Assembly (NCBI RefSeq): GCF_046036945.1
Contig: NZ_JBJQOQ010000023.1
Coordinates: 23,307 to 87,306, forward strand
Direction: 5' to 3'
DNA length: 64,000 bases
From: Brevibacillus_C sp046036945
Lineage (GTDB): Bacteria > Bacillota > Bacilli > Brevibacillales > Brevibacillaceae
A program made the position numbers and the translations under genes. Positions within the stretch are counted from its first letter, which is position 1. The number at the start of each line of letters is the position of its first letter. Shown one piece after another: positions 16,903 through 25,377 of the stretch. Under the pieces are notes generated by a model that was given only the letters and a program-made list of their open reading frames with translations, searched no databases and was not told the DNA's origin.

Positions 16903-18102
16903 ATGGAACCACTGAACGGAACAGCCTTGGAAGAATATGTGATTCAACTAAGAAGAGACTTTCACAGAAACCCGGAACTGGGAGGTGAGGAAGAAAGGAC
17001 CTCCGCGATCGTGCAACAGGAGCTCGCGAAGCTGGAGATTCCCTCTGAAGCCGGATTCGCGAAGACGGGGGTCCTCGGAGTCATTGAGGGTGAATCGCCA
17101 GGGCCCACTGTCGCCCTGCGCGCCGATATGGATGCCCTGCCTATCCACGAGCGGGCAAAACACGATTACATATCCGTCGTTCCGGGCAAGATGCATGCCT
17201 GCGGACACGACGCCCATACCGCTATGCTGCTTGGCGCAGCCCACTACATCATGGGCAGACGCAAGGAATTGAACGGAAGAGTCCTGCTTGTTTTTCAGCC
17301 TGCCGAAGAGGTTTCACCCATCGGCGGGGCGCAGCCGATGATGGAGCAGGGTGTTTTCGACAAATATGTACCGGATGTGATGTTTGCCCAGCATGTTTGG
17401 CCCAAACTGCCGGTGGGTCAATTTGGCGTCAAACCGGGTTACGTGATGGGGGCATCCGACAAATTCCAGATCACGATTACTGGCAGCGGCGGACACGCCA
17501 GTATGCCGCACCAGAGTGTAGACGTGATCATGGCGGTCAACCAGGTTATCAGCGGGATCCAGACGATCGTCAGCCGAAATGTTGATCCGCTGAAGCAAGC
17601 GGTGGTGACGATTGGCCTGGTCCAGTCCGGTTACCGGTACAATGTCATCGCCGATACGGCTTATCTGGAGGGGACGGTCCGAACCTTTGACCCGGCGGTG
17701 CGAGCGCAGATCGAAAAACGTTTAGGAGAAATCGTCGCCTATTCCTGCCAAGCCATGGGAGCAAAATCTGAGTTGACGTACACCCGCGGTTACCCGTGTA
17801 CAGTTAATGACGAGAACACGGCCGCCTTCGTCAAGCGGACGATCATCGGCTTGCATGGATCCGAGAGTTGTCCTGACATCGAGCCCAGTTTGGCCGGCGA
17901 AGATTTTGCTAGATTTTTAGAAAAGTACAAGGGCGTCTACTATTGGCTTGGGGTAGGCGGAGACAAGGGGGATTTTCCCGCCTTGCACGACCCTGCTTTT
18001 GACCTCGATGAACGCGCCTTGAAAATCGGTTACACAACGATGGGCAACGTCGCACTCGCTTACTGCCAGCGCGTAGCGCAAGCACTGCCGCCGATCCGTT
18101 GA
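16903..18102 (+). CDS. M20D-family amidohydrolase (N-acyl amino acid/peptide hydrolase)
   Basis: 399-residue zinc/manganese amidohydrolase of the IAA-Leu hydrolase/hippurate hydrolase type. Metal ligands are visible in H-A-C-G-H-D-A-H-T (near 93-101), F-Q-P-A-E-E (catalytic Glu, near 136), Q-H-V-W in the next strand and the terminal L-H-D-P-A-F. A dimerisation domain starts at the G-S-G-G-H-A-S-M-P-H block. ATG 16903 follows a GGGGGAG-type ribosome site; the ATG at 16873, directly after the regulator stop, has no such site. Likely hydrolyses the amide substrate imported by the transporter encoded next to it. Confidence 0.87.
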   Translation: MEPLNGTALEEYVIQLRRDFHRNPELGGEEERTSAIVQQELAKLEIPSEAGFAKTGVLGVIEGESPGPTVALRADMDALPIHERAKHDYISVVPGKMHACGHDAHTAMLLGAAHYIMGRRKELNGRVLLVFQPAEEVSPIGGAQPMMEQGVFDKYVPDVMFAQHVWPKLPVGQFGVKPGYVMGASDKFQITITGSGGHASMPHQSVDVIMAVNQVISGIQTIVSRNVDPLKQAVVTIGLVQSGYRYNVIADTAYLEGTVRTFDPAVRAQIEKRLGEIVAYSCQAMGAKSELTYTRGYPCTVNDENTAAFVKRTIIGLHGSESCPDIEPSLAGEDFARFLEKYKGVYYWLGVGGDKGDFPALHDPAFDLDERALKIGYTTMGNVALAYCQRVAQALPPIR

Positions 18103-18166
18103 CGCTGCGGGTGTCAGAGGGTTCGCGATCAATCAAATACATAAAAAGTGTACAGGGGGAAAAGCG

Positions 18167-19264
18167 ATGAAAAGATTTGTCAGTACCTTGCTTGTTTTTT
18201 CAGTGGCAGCACTTGCGGGATGTGGAGTACCTGCACCTTCCGAACCAGGAAAAGAACAAAAATCTTCGGGAGGAGCCGCCCGGGAAATTACCGTTGCCGG
18301 TAACGGCGGTGTCATCGAGAAGACGATCCGCGACGAGATTGGCCCCAAGTTTACGGAGAAAACAGGAATCAAGGTCAATTACCTGGCCGGTCTGTCTGGT
18401 GAAATTTTATCAAAGGTAGAACTTCAGAAGAATGCGCCGCAAATTGATCTGACTTTGTATGTGCCGCTGGATGTTCAACGGGCATCGCAAAAAGGCCTGG
18501 CCGAAACGTTGGATGATACGATCATCCCTAATATTTCTCAGGTAGATGATCGCTACACTGCTTTTGAGAAAGTCGGGGTCCCCGTGTTTGGGTATGTAAT
18601 CGCCCCTGCTTACAACACGAAATCGTTCGAGGCGAACGGCATCGCCCCGATCGCTTCCTGGAACGACTTGATCCGCCCGGAATACAAGGGCAAAACAGCC
18701 TATGCCGACATCACGAACGACAACGGATTTACGATTCTGTACAATCTGGCAACGGCAAATGGCGGCAGCCTGGACGATATGGAACCGGGTATCGCAAAAG
18801 CGAAGGAGCTGGCCGCTTACTCCGACACTTTTTATAAGAATTCGACCCAGATTAGACCGGCACTGCAGCAGGGGGCAGCCGACGTCACTGTGATGTCCAG
18901 TGCGGATATCGCTCAGGTAGCTGTTTCCGGCGTGCCGTTGAAACTCGTCATTCCCAAAGAGGGAGCTCCGATGCAGGCGATGAACGCAACGGTTGTAAAA
19001 AACACGCCGCGAAAGAGTGAAGCGGAGGAATTTCTCAATTACCTGCTGAGCGAAGAGGCTCAGCTCCAGGTTGCCGAAAGCGGTTTTTACTCCGTGTTGA
19101 AGGGAGCAAAAGTTCCGGAGAAATACGCATCTGTCACCAGCCTGAACGAGAGTGATCCCCTGTTTAAACCCGACTTTGCGAAGCTGTCCGAAATCCGCGC
19201 AGCGATGACGGACCGTTGGGCCAAAGAAGTGACGCCAGAGCTCGGGAAGAAGGTCAAACCGTAA
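18167..19264 (+). CDS. PotD-like extracellular solute-binding lipoprotein
   Basis: 365 residues with a signal peptide and lipobox L-A-G-C (Cys near residue 19), so membrane-anchored outside the cell. The bacterial extracellular solute-binding fold type 2 is indicated by I-T-V-A-G-N-G-G-V-I-E, F-T-E-K-T-G-I-K-V and the A-Y-N-T-K-S-F hinge region. It lacks the polyamine-specific Y-N-W motif of the first PotD (1381), so the ligand is probably different. First transporter gene of a complete importer, 64 bp after the amidohydrolase. Confidence 0.86.
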   Translation: MKRFVSTLLVFSVAALAGCGVPAPSEPGKEQKSSGGAAREITVAGNGGVIEKTIRDEIGPKFTEKTGIKVNYLAGLSGEILSKVELQKNAPQIDLTLYVPLDVQRASQKGLAETLDDTIIPNISQVDDRYTAFEKVGVPVFGYVIAPAYNTKSFEANGIAPIASWNDLIRPEYKGKTAYADITNDNGFTILYNLATANGGSLDDMEPGIAKAKELAAYSDTFYKNSTQIRPALQQGAADVTVMSSADIAQVAVSGVPLKLVIPKEGAPMQAMNATVVKNTPRKSEAEEFLNYLLSEEAQLQVAESGFYSVLKGAKVPEKYASVTSLNESDPLFKPDFAKLSEIRAAMTDRWAKEVTPELGKKVKP

Positions 19265-19308
19265 CATTCCTCGTTAAAAACGATTTGCGAAAGGGAGGTT
19301 CGTGTCAT

Positions 19309-20427
19309 TTGGCTCCTACACATAATGAAACGGTCAGCATGCCAGATGTAGAGATTCGCGGGGCTTATAAAAAATTTGGTTCGAATGTAGTTCTCAACGG
19401 CATCGACCTCGATATCCAGCAAGGTGAGCTGCTCACGTTGCTGGGCCCTTCGGGGTGCGGCAAAACCACAACCTTAAACGTGATCGCAGGATTTCTCGAT
19501 ATCGATCAGGGCGAAGTCTACATCAAAGGAAAGAAGATGAACAAGGTGCCTCCCTATAAGCGGGATTTAGGCATGGTCTTTCAAACCTATTCGCTCTTTC
19601 CCCACATGACCGTCTATGAAAATCTCAATTTCGGACTTTCCCTGCACAAGGTAGAAAAAGCGGAGCGGAAGCGGCGGATCGCCTATGCCATGGAATTGGT
19701 TAAAATGGTTGGACTGGAAGGGCGCTACCCGCGAGAGATGTCGGGAGGACAGCGGCAGCGAGTCGCGATCGCACGCGCACTTGTCGTCCAGCCCAAATTG
19801 CTCCTCCTGGATGAGCCGCTGAGCAATCTCGATGCAAAATTGCGCCATGAACTGCGGATCGAAATCAAACGCCTGCAAAAAGAACTGGGCGTGACCACGA
19901 TCTTCGTCACGCATGACCAAGAGGAAGCGCTCTCTCTATCTGATCGCATCGTCGTGATGAACAAGGGAAACATCGAGCAAATCGGCACTCCCGGCGAAAT
20001 CTATCAGCATCCAAAAACGGAATTCGTCTTCCACTTTATTGGGAAATCAACTCGTATGGATGGGGTAGTCAAGTCCATCGATCGCCAGTCTATCCAAGTT
20101 CAAACCCAAACGGGCTTGCAAGTTTCAGCCGATCCCAACAACATCATGGGTGAAGACCGCCGCCTGCAGGCAGGGGATGAGGTAAAACTGTACATCCGAC
20201 CGGAAAAAATCAGCCTGCACATGGCAGCAGATCAGCCGAGTCTTGACAACGCTCACAAGGGAATGATTACACAAATGAATTATTTGGGCTCGGCGTGGGA
20301 AGTCGAAGTTTCGCTATCAGGGGAGGCGATCCAGTCACTATGCCCCGCGGTTAATCCTGCGTGGTCGGTTGGAAGCGAGGTGTATGCGGGATGGCAATCG
20401 CCAGACATGATGTTGATCAAGAAGTGA
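19309..20427 (+). CDS. ABC transporter ATPase, PotA-like
   Basis: 372 residues. Walker A G-P-S-G-C-G-K-T-T (near 46-54), Q-loop V-F-Q-T-Y-S-L-F-P-H, signature M-S-G-G-Q-R-Q-R-V, Walker B L-L-L-L-D-E-P-L-S-N-L-D and switch His V-T-H-D-Q-E-E, then a C-terminal TOBE domain. I start it at the TTG at 19309, preceded by GGGAGG with 10-base spacing; the next ATG (19339) has no ribosome site and the frame open to 19216 runs into the binding-protein gene. Drives import through the two permeases that follow. Confidence 0.88.
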   Translation: MAPTHNETVSMPDVEIRGAYKKFGSNVVLNGIDLDIQQGELLTLLGPSGCGKTTTLNVIAGFLDIDQGEVYIKGKKMNKVPPYKRDLGMVFQTYSLFPHMTVYENLNFGLSLHKVEKAERKRRIAYAMELVKMVGLEGRYPREMSGGQRQRVAIARALVVQPKLLLLDEPLSNLDAKLRHELRIEIKRLQKELGVTTIFVTHDQEEALSLSDRIVVMNKGNIEQIGTPGEIYQHPKTEFVFHFIGKSTRMDGVVKSIDRQSIQVQTQTGLQVSADPNNIMGEDRRLQAGDEVKLYIRPEKISLHMAADQPSLDNAHKGMITQMNYLGSAWEVEVSLSGEAIQSLCPAVNPAWSVGSEVYAGWQSPDMMLIKK

Positions 20428-21344
20428 CGCCACTTGTGCAGCAGTCGCCCAATCTGGACGAGCAGCCTGCGCCGGCGCGCAGAAAGTGGCTCAAGCACCT
20501 GCCGGCCCTTCTGCTCCTGTCGCCACTGCTTCTGTTTATTGTCGGATTTTTCGTCGTCCCGATGCTGTATATCTTGTATTTAAGCTTTATCGACACAGAT
20601 GGGTTGGATACAGCGGGTGCCGTTTACAGTTTGCAAAATTACATCCAGTTTTTTACAGATACATACTACTTGTCTTCGCTGTGGTTGACGATCAAAATCA
20701 GCCTGTATACGGTGGTCGTCTGCTTGTTGCTCGGTTATCCTGTCGCTTTGACGATGGCCAAATGTTCCCCTCGCATACGAGGTTACATCGCGCTTATTGT
20801 CGCTTCACCCTTGTTGGTCAGTATCATCGTGCGAAATTTTGGATGGTTTTTGCTGCTGCTGCCAAACGGAGTCGTCAACACGCTGCTCGTCTCCCTGGAC
20901 CTCATCAGCTCTCCGATCAAGTTTCTCTTCTCACAGACAGGGGTTGTGATCGGGTTGTCCAATGCCTATTTGCCGTTTATGATCCTGTCGATCGCGACGA
21001 GCTTGTACAATATCGATCCATCGCTTGAAAAGGCCGGGGCGATCTTGGGTGCCGGGCCGATCCGTTCGTTTTTGTCGATTACGTTTCCCCTTACGCTGCC
21101 GGGGATTGTCTCGGGAACGGTCCTTGTCTTCAGCTTATCCATGAGCGCTTACGTCACGCCAGCCTTAATGGGCGGGGCAAACGTACCGATGCTGCCCGTG
21201 GTTGCCTATGACCAGATCCTCAACCTGCTTCGGTGGACGTACGGTTCGGCCATCTCTTACGTCCTGCTCGCTATCACAATGGTGCTTGTTACGATCTTTA
21301 CCCGCTTGATGGAGACCGGACGTTTCAAGGAGGTGTTCCGTTAA
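20391..21344 (+). CDS. ABC transporter permease, PotB-like
   Basis: 317 residues, six membrane helices after a 45-residue charged cytoplasmic N-terminus. The coupling loop E-K-A-G-A-I-L-G-A-G-P is near residue 214. The ATG at 20391 overlaps the ATPase stop by 37 bases, suggesting translational coupling; the weak GCGAGGTG site lies about 10 bases before it. Second paralogue of PotB in the window. Confidence 0.87.
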   Translation: MAIARHDVDQEVTPLVQQSPNLDEQPAPARRKWLKHLPALLLLSPLLLFIVGFFVVPMLYILYLSFIDTDGLDTAGAVYSLQNYIQFFTDTYYLSSLWLTIKISLYTVVVCLLLGYPVALTMAKCSPRIRGYIALIVASPLLVSIIVRNFGWFLLLLPNGVVNTLLVSLDLISSPIKFLFSQTGVVIGLSNAYLPFMILSIATSLYNIDPSLEKAGAILGAGPIRSFLSITFPLTLPGIVSGTVLVFSLSMSAYVTPALMGGANVPMLPVVAYDQILNLLRWTYGSAISYVLLAITMVLVTIFTRLMETGRFKEVFR

Positions 21345-22139
21345 ATGCGAGTGCTGGGAAAATTGAGATTGTTGGTAACCGTTCTATCCTTGCTCTACAT
21401 CCTGATCCCGATACTCGTCACGATTCCGGCCTCTTTTACTGCGGAGAGTTATCCGAGTTTTCCGCCTAAGGGATTTTCGCTGGAGTGGTATGTCAAGCTG
21501 CTTGACCGGCCTGAATTTATCAGCGCTTTTTGGGTGAGTGTCAAATTCGGCTTGTTGACGGCGCTCTTCTCTGTGGTGTTAGGGACATTGGCTTCTGTTG
21601 CGCTGGCCAAATACGAGCTGCCCGGAAAGTCGTACCTGATCTCATTTCTGACCGCGCCGCTGACGGTACCGCAGATCGTACTTGGCGTAGCCCTGTTGAT
21701 CTACCTCACACCTGTGGCGCTGGCCGGGACGTCTACGGGCTTGTTAATCGCTCACATTACGATTAGCGTTCCTTACGTCATGCGGTTTGTCCTGACCGGA
21801 TTGAGCGGCTTTGATTACACGCTGGAGCGAGCGGGCATGATCCTCGGCGCCAATCCGCTGCAAGTATTTTGGCGGATCACCATGCCGCTGATCCGGCCGG
21901 CGATCCTGTCCGGTGCGCTGTTTTCCTTTTTGACCTCGTTTGACAATGTGACGGTATCGCTGTTTATGGTCTCGACGGGGATGCGCACCTTGCCGATCGA
22001 ACTTTTCTCGCACATGCAAGACGCGTATGATCCACTCGTGGCTTCCGTATCCAGCGTAGTGATTTTTATCTCGGTCATCATCATACTCATCCTGGAGAAA
22101 ATCCACGGGGTAGGGCGTTTGTTTGGCAGCTCGCAGTAA
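21345..22139 (+). CDS. ABC transporter permease, PotC-like
   Basis: 264 residues, six helices, with the coupling loop E-R-A-G-M-I-L-G-A-N-P near residue 165. It begins at the base after the previous stop. Completes a four-component importer (binding lipoprotein, ATPase, two permeases) encoded between an amidohydrolase and a CapA-like protein. Confidence 0.88.
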   Translation: MRVLGKLRLLVTVLSLLYILIPILVTIPASFTAESYPSFPPKGFSLEWYVKLLDRPEFISAFWVSVKFGLLTALFSVVLGTLASVALAKYELPGKSYLISFLTAPLTVPQIVLGVALLIYLTPVALAGTSTGLLIAHITISVPYVMRFVLTGLSGFDYTLERAGMILGANPLQVFWRITMPLIRPAILSGALFSFLTSFDNVTVSLFMVSTGMRTLPIELFSHMQDAYDPLVASVSSVVIFISVIIILILEKIHGVGRLFGSSQ

Positions 22140-22208
22140 TAAAGCGGGTAACGCAAGGAACATCGCATACAACCAAAACAAAGCATAGAGCAAAAAGAGG
22201 TGGTAGAC

Positions 22209-23546
22209 ATGTCGAATCACTCAGATAACCTTAGCATCGCCCTCACTGGTGACAGCATTATTGCCCGCCGCATCTCTGTCTACAACGACGAGCCGACAAA
22301 AAAGCTGGTCCGGCTGATCAAAGAATCGGACGTGGCGTTTACCAATTTGGAAGTTCTGCCCAACGATTTTATCGGCCACCCGGCAGCCCGCAGTGACGGA
22401 GCTCACTTTGCAGCCCACTCTTGGGTGCTCGATGAGCTCATGGACATGGGATTTGGGCTGTATTCCTGTGCCAATAACCATGCGCTGGATTACGGCGTGG
22501 AGGGCCTGCTTACGACAATCGGCGAACTGGAGCGCAGAAAATTGGCGTATGCAGGGGTAGGAAGGAGTCTCACGGAAGCCCGCATGCCAGTGTACTACGA
22601 TACCGACGCAGGCACGATTGCCATGCTGTCCTGCGCCTCTACCTTTTTTGAAGAACAGTCTGCGGGAGAGCAGCGACCTGATGTCCAAGGCCGTCCGGGA
22701 ATCAATCCGCTGCGTTTCGAGACCATTTATGAGGTCACAGCAGACCAGCTGGAAGTCTTAAAAAAGATCGCGCTGGACTTAGGGCTGGAAAGCCAGCGTC
22801 AGGAGTTCGTCCGGCTTGGATTTGCCTCGGATCCGCAGGACCCTGCTATCCTGCCGCTGTCCGATACGAATCTGCGCGTAGCGGGCACGCTAAATGCCAA
22901 CTTCCGCGCCGCTGATACCCCCGCCATCAGAACGGAGCCCAACAAACAGGATCAGGAAGAAATTTGCAAATGGGTCAGGGAAGCCAAGTCGAGAGCGGAC
23001 ATCGTGATCGTCAGCCTGCACGCGCACGAACAGGGCAAGACGAGGGAGCATCCGGCCGAATTTATTCGCAGCTTTGCCCGCCGGATCGTCGATGAGGGGG
23101 CAGACATCGTCGTGGGACACGGTCCGCACTTGCTCCGCGGCATGGAGATGTACAGCGGGAGGCCGATCTTCTACAGTCTGGGCAATTTCATCGGCCAAAA
23201 TGAGCTGGTTTACAAGCTTCCCAACGATTCGTACAAGCGGTTCAACATCGATCCGACTCTGACGCCGAGTGAAGTATTCCGGCTGCGCAGCCAGGACGGG
23301 AAGAAAGGGTTTCCCGGAGACAAGCTCTACTGGCAGACTGTGATGCCGATCTGCCGCTTTCAGGCGGGGAAACTGCGTGAAATCAAGATTGTGCCGGTCG
23401 CATTGACGAAGGGAGATGCACCCTACAAACGAGGCAGACCCTATGCGGCCATGGGCACCCAGGCAGAGGATATTATCGGCAAATTCGGCCAACTCTCCAT
23501 GGAGTACGGGATTGAGATTGACCAAGAGGGAAACGTAAAACTATAA
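22209..23546 (+). CDS. CapA-family (PGA_cap) calcineurin-like phosphatase domain protein
   Basis: 445 residues. Conserved blocks of the CapA/PgsA metallophosphatase-like fold: I-A-L-T-G-D-S-I-I, F-T-N-L-E-V, C-A-N-N-H-A-L-D-Y-G, I-V-S-L-H-A-H-E-Q and V-G-H-G-P-H-L-L-R-G, ending Y-S-L-G-N-F-I. Unlike PgsA it has no N-terminal membrane anchor, so it is probably cytoplasmic. Some family members act in poly-gamma-glutamate production; the neighbouring importer and M20D hydrolase suggest a catabolic role here instead. AGAGGTGG precedes ATG 22209. Confidence 0.82.
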   Translation: MSNHSDNLSIALTGDSIIARRISVYNDEPTKKLVRLIKESDVAFTNLEVLPNDFIGHPAARSDGAHFAAHSWVLDELMDMGFGLYSCANNHALDYGVEGLLTTIGELERRKLAYAGVGRSLTEARMPVYYDTDAGTIAMLSCASTFFEEQSAGEQRPDVQGRPGINPLRFETIYEVTADQLEVLKKIALDLGLESQRQEFVRLGFASDPQDPAILPLSDTNLRVAGTLNANFRAADTPAIRTEPNKQDQEEICKWVREAKSRADIVIVSLHAHEQGKTREHPAEFIRSFARRIVDEGADIVVGHGPHLLRGMEMYSGRPIFYSLGNFIGQNELVYKLPNDSYKRFNIDPTLTPSEVFRLRSQDGKKGFPGDKLYWQTVMPICRFQAGKLREIKIVPVALTKGDAPYKRGRPYAAMGTQAEDIIGKFGQLSMEYGIEIDQEGNVKL

Positions 23547-23556
23547 ACGCACAGAA

Positions 23557-23589
23557 AAAGCCGGTATCGAGAGCATAGATACCGGCTTT
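23557..23589. terminator. Bidirectional terminator between capA-like and MATE genes
   Basis: 12-bp perfect stem AAAGCCGGTATC / GATACCGGCTTT (23557-23568, 23578-23589). On the minus strand it is followed by a U-rich tract, on the plus strand by a looser CCCATGTTTTT. Serves two convergent genes. Confidence 0.85.
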
Positions 23590-23598
23590 CCCATGTTT

Positions 23599-25008
23599 TT
23601 AGTTGACGAGGCGGACAATTCGCTTTTTCTTCCACGAGAAGCGGTAGTACGCATACTGCAGGGCAAAACTGACGATGAAAGCCGCTGGATACCCCATCCA
23701 GATCCCCTTGATGCCAAGGCTGCTGTAATGGGAGAGGAGGTAGGCGACAGGAACTTCTACGCCCCAAATCGCGATAACTCCAAACAACATCGGCCACAGC
23801 ACAGTGCCGCTCGCCCGCATGGTAGCGGCCATGATTTGGGCATGGCCAAAAATCAAGTAACTCCACAGCGTGATCATAAGCAGGCTGTGTGCGATGCCAA
23901 GCGTATTTTCACTCGTCAGGAACAGGGATAGAATCCCTTTTGAGAACACGTAGACCAGCAGGACAAAGATGCCGCCGATGATATAGTTGAGCACGACACC
24001 TGAGCGGATCACTTGCTTGAGCCTGTCAAGCTGACCTGCCCCGATGGATTGCGCGGCAAAGACGGAGACCGTGATACTGAGGCTGATCGCCGGCATCTGC
24101 ACGTAACTGGCCACCTGGTTTACCGCCCCGTATGCCGCCGTCGCATCGGAGCCGTAGCTGTTGACAAAAGAGATCACGGCGATTTCCGACAGGGATACGA
24201 GGATCATGCTGACACTGGATGGGATGCCGAGACGAAGCAGCAGCTTTAATAATCCTCCATCCATTTTCAGATGTCTCCAGACGGAGGCATCGAATTGCAG
24301 CGTATGCTTCACCTTGCGCAGGTAGATCAGCATCAGCACGAAGGTGATTACGTTTGAAAACACGGATGCGTACGCCGCCCCGTAGACACCCAGCTTCGGC
24401 AGACCCAACCAGCCAAAGATCAGCAGCGGCAAAAACGCGATATTGAGCACCGTGCTGACAACAAGCGTGTAAAACGGGGTCTTGGAATCGCCTGTACCGC
24501 GCAAAAATGTGGTGTAGACCAAATACAAAAACATGACCGGCAAGGACCAGAACAAGATGCGCGCATAGTGGACGCTGACGTCAATGATGTTATCAGGCGT
24601 TCCAATCAGGCGGAGCACATCCCAGGTGAAAATGCCGCCGACGATGGCCAGAAAGAGTCCAATCAAAAAGGTAAACGTAAGCGTCGTTCCGATTATCTCT
24701 TTCAAACGTTCCTGATTGCCCGCCCCATACGCCTGGCCGATTAGGATCGAACTGCCGGAACCGATGCCGATCGCAAAGGAAACGAGCAGAAAGAAAAGCG
24801 GGAAGAAGGCTGATAAGGCCGCCAAGGCATCTACGCCAAGCGAGCGGCCGACAAAGATGCTCCCGACCAGTTGCCCGATCGATTGCAGGGCATTGCTGAG
24901 CAGCAAGGGGATCAAAAACAGCAGCATCGTCCGCCACATGGGCCGGCTGCCTAATCGCTCACTCTGCGAATTCACGCCATCATTGTTTATCTGTTTGGAT
25001 GAGTTCAA
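23599..25008 (-). CDS. MATE-family efflux transporter
   Basis: 469 residues, twelve predicted helices in two MatE repeats (first from about residue 28, second from about 250). Exports drugs or metabolites against Na+ or H+. Conserved G-Q-L-V-G-S-I-F-V-G-R-S near the first helix and F-L-R-G-T-G-D-S-K-T-P are typical of the DinF/NorM-like bacterial branch. AAGGAG lies about 12 bases before the ATG. Transcribed away from the SNF2 helicase; the shared 370-bp intergenic region carries clustered TGTCTA half-sites. Confidence 0.87.
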   Translation of the reverse strand: MNSSKQINNDGVNSQSERLGSRPMWRTMLLFLIPLLLSNALQSIGQLVGSIFVGRSLGVDALAALSAFFPLFFLLVSFAIGIGSGSSILIGQAYGAGNQERLKEIIGTTLTFTFLIGLFLAIVGGIFTWDVLRLIGTPDNIIDVSVHYARILFWSLPVMFLYLVYTTFLRGTGDSKTPFYTLVVSTVLNIAFLPLLIFGWLGLPKLGVYGAAYASVFSNVITFVLMLIYLRKVKHTLQFDASVWRHLKMDGGLLKLLLRLGIPSSVSMILVSLSEIAVISFVNSYGSDATAAYGAVNQVASYVQMPAISLSITVSVFAAQSIGAGQLDRLKQVIRSGVVLNYIIGGIFVLLVYVFSKGILSLFLTSENTLGIAHSLLMITLWSYLIFGHAQIMAATMRASGTVLWPMLFGVIAIWGVEVPVAYLLSHYSSLGIKGIWMGYPAAFIVSFALQYAYYRFSWKKKRIVRLVN

Positions 25009-25095
25009 ATTCCATTTCTCCTTTTCAAGCGAATGCCTTTAGCAGGGTGTTCGTCAAATAGGTTACATTTTCACAAAACAAACACATCCCCTTTT

Positions 25096-25164
25096 TGTCT
25101 AGATCACAATAGACATTTTACTGTTTGGTCTAACAAAATTCAAGTTTTTCTTTGCGCGTTAGAC
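25096..25164. promoter_or_regulatory. Four clustered TGTCTA-type half-sites between divergent genes
   Basis: Perfect inverted repeat TGTCTA-N8-TAGACA (25096-25115) and a second inverted pair GTCTAAC (25128-25134) / GTTAGAC (25158-25164) with the same core. The block lies between the divergent MATE and helicase genes (intergenic 25009-25377), which otherwise holds no gene. It looks like an operator for an unidentified regulator. Confidence 0.5.
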
Positions 25165-25377
25165 AGTCGACACAACCCCCTGTCAATTATGACGGAGGAA
25201 GTAGGCAATAGGTTTCCAAAAACTGTATCAAAAATAAACAAGCAACTGTATTTCTTTCCTGTATGCTTCAGATGGTTGCTTCTGTTGCGGCGGTTGTTTT
25301 ATCATTTTCAGGTAGTCAGTTCGATGAAGCGGTCCTTTTTGCGGCAGCACATTTGATATCAAAGGACGGATCAAAAA

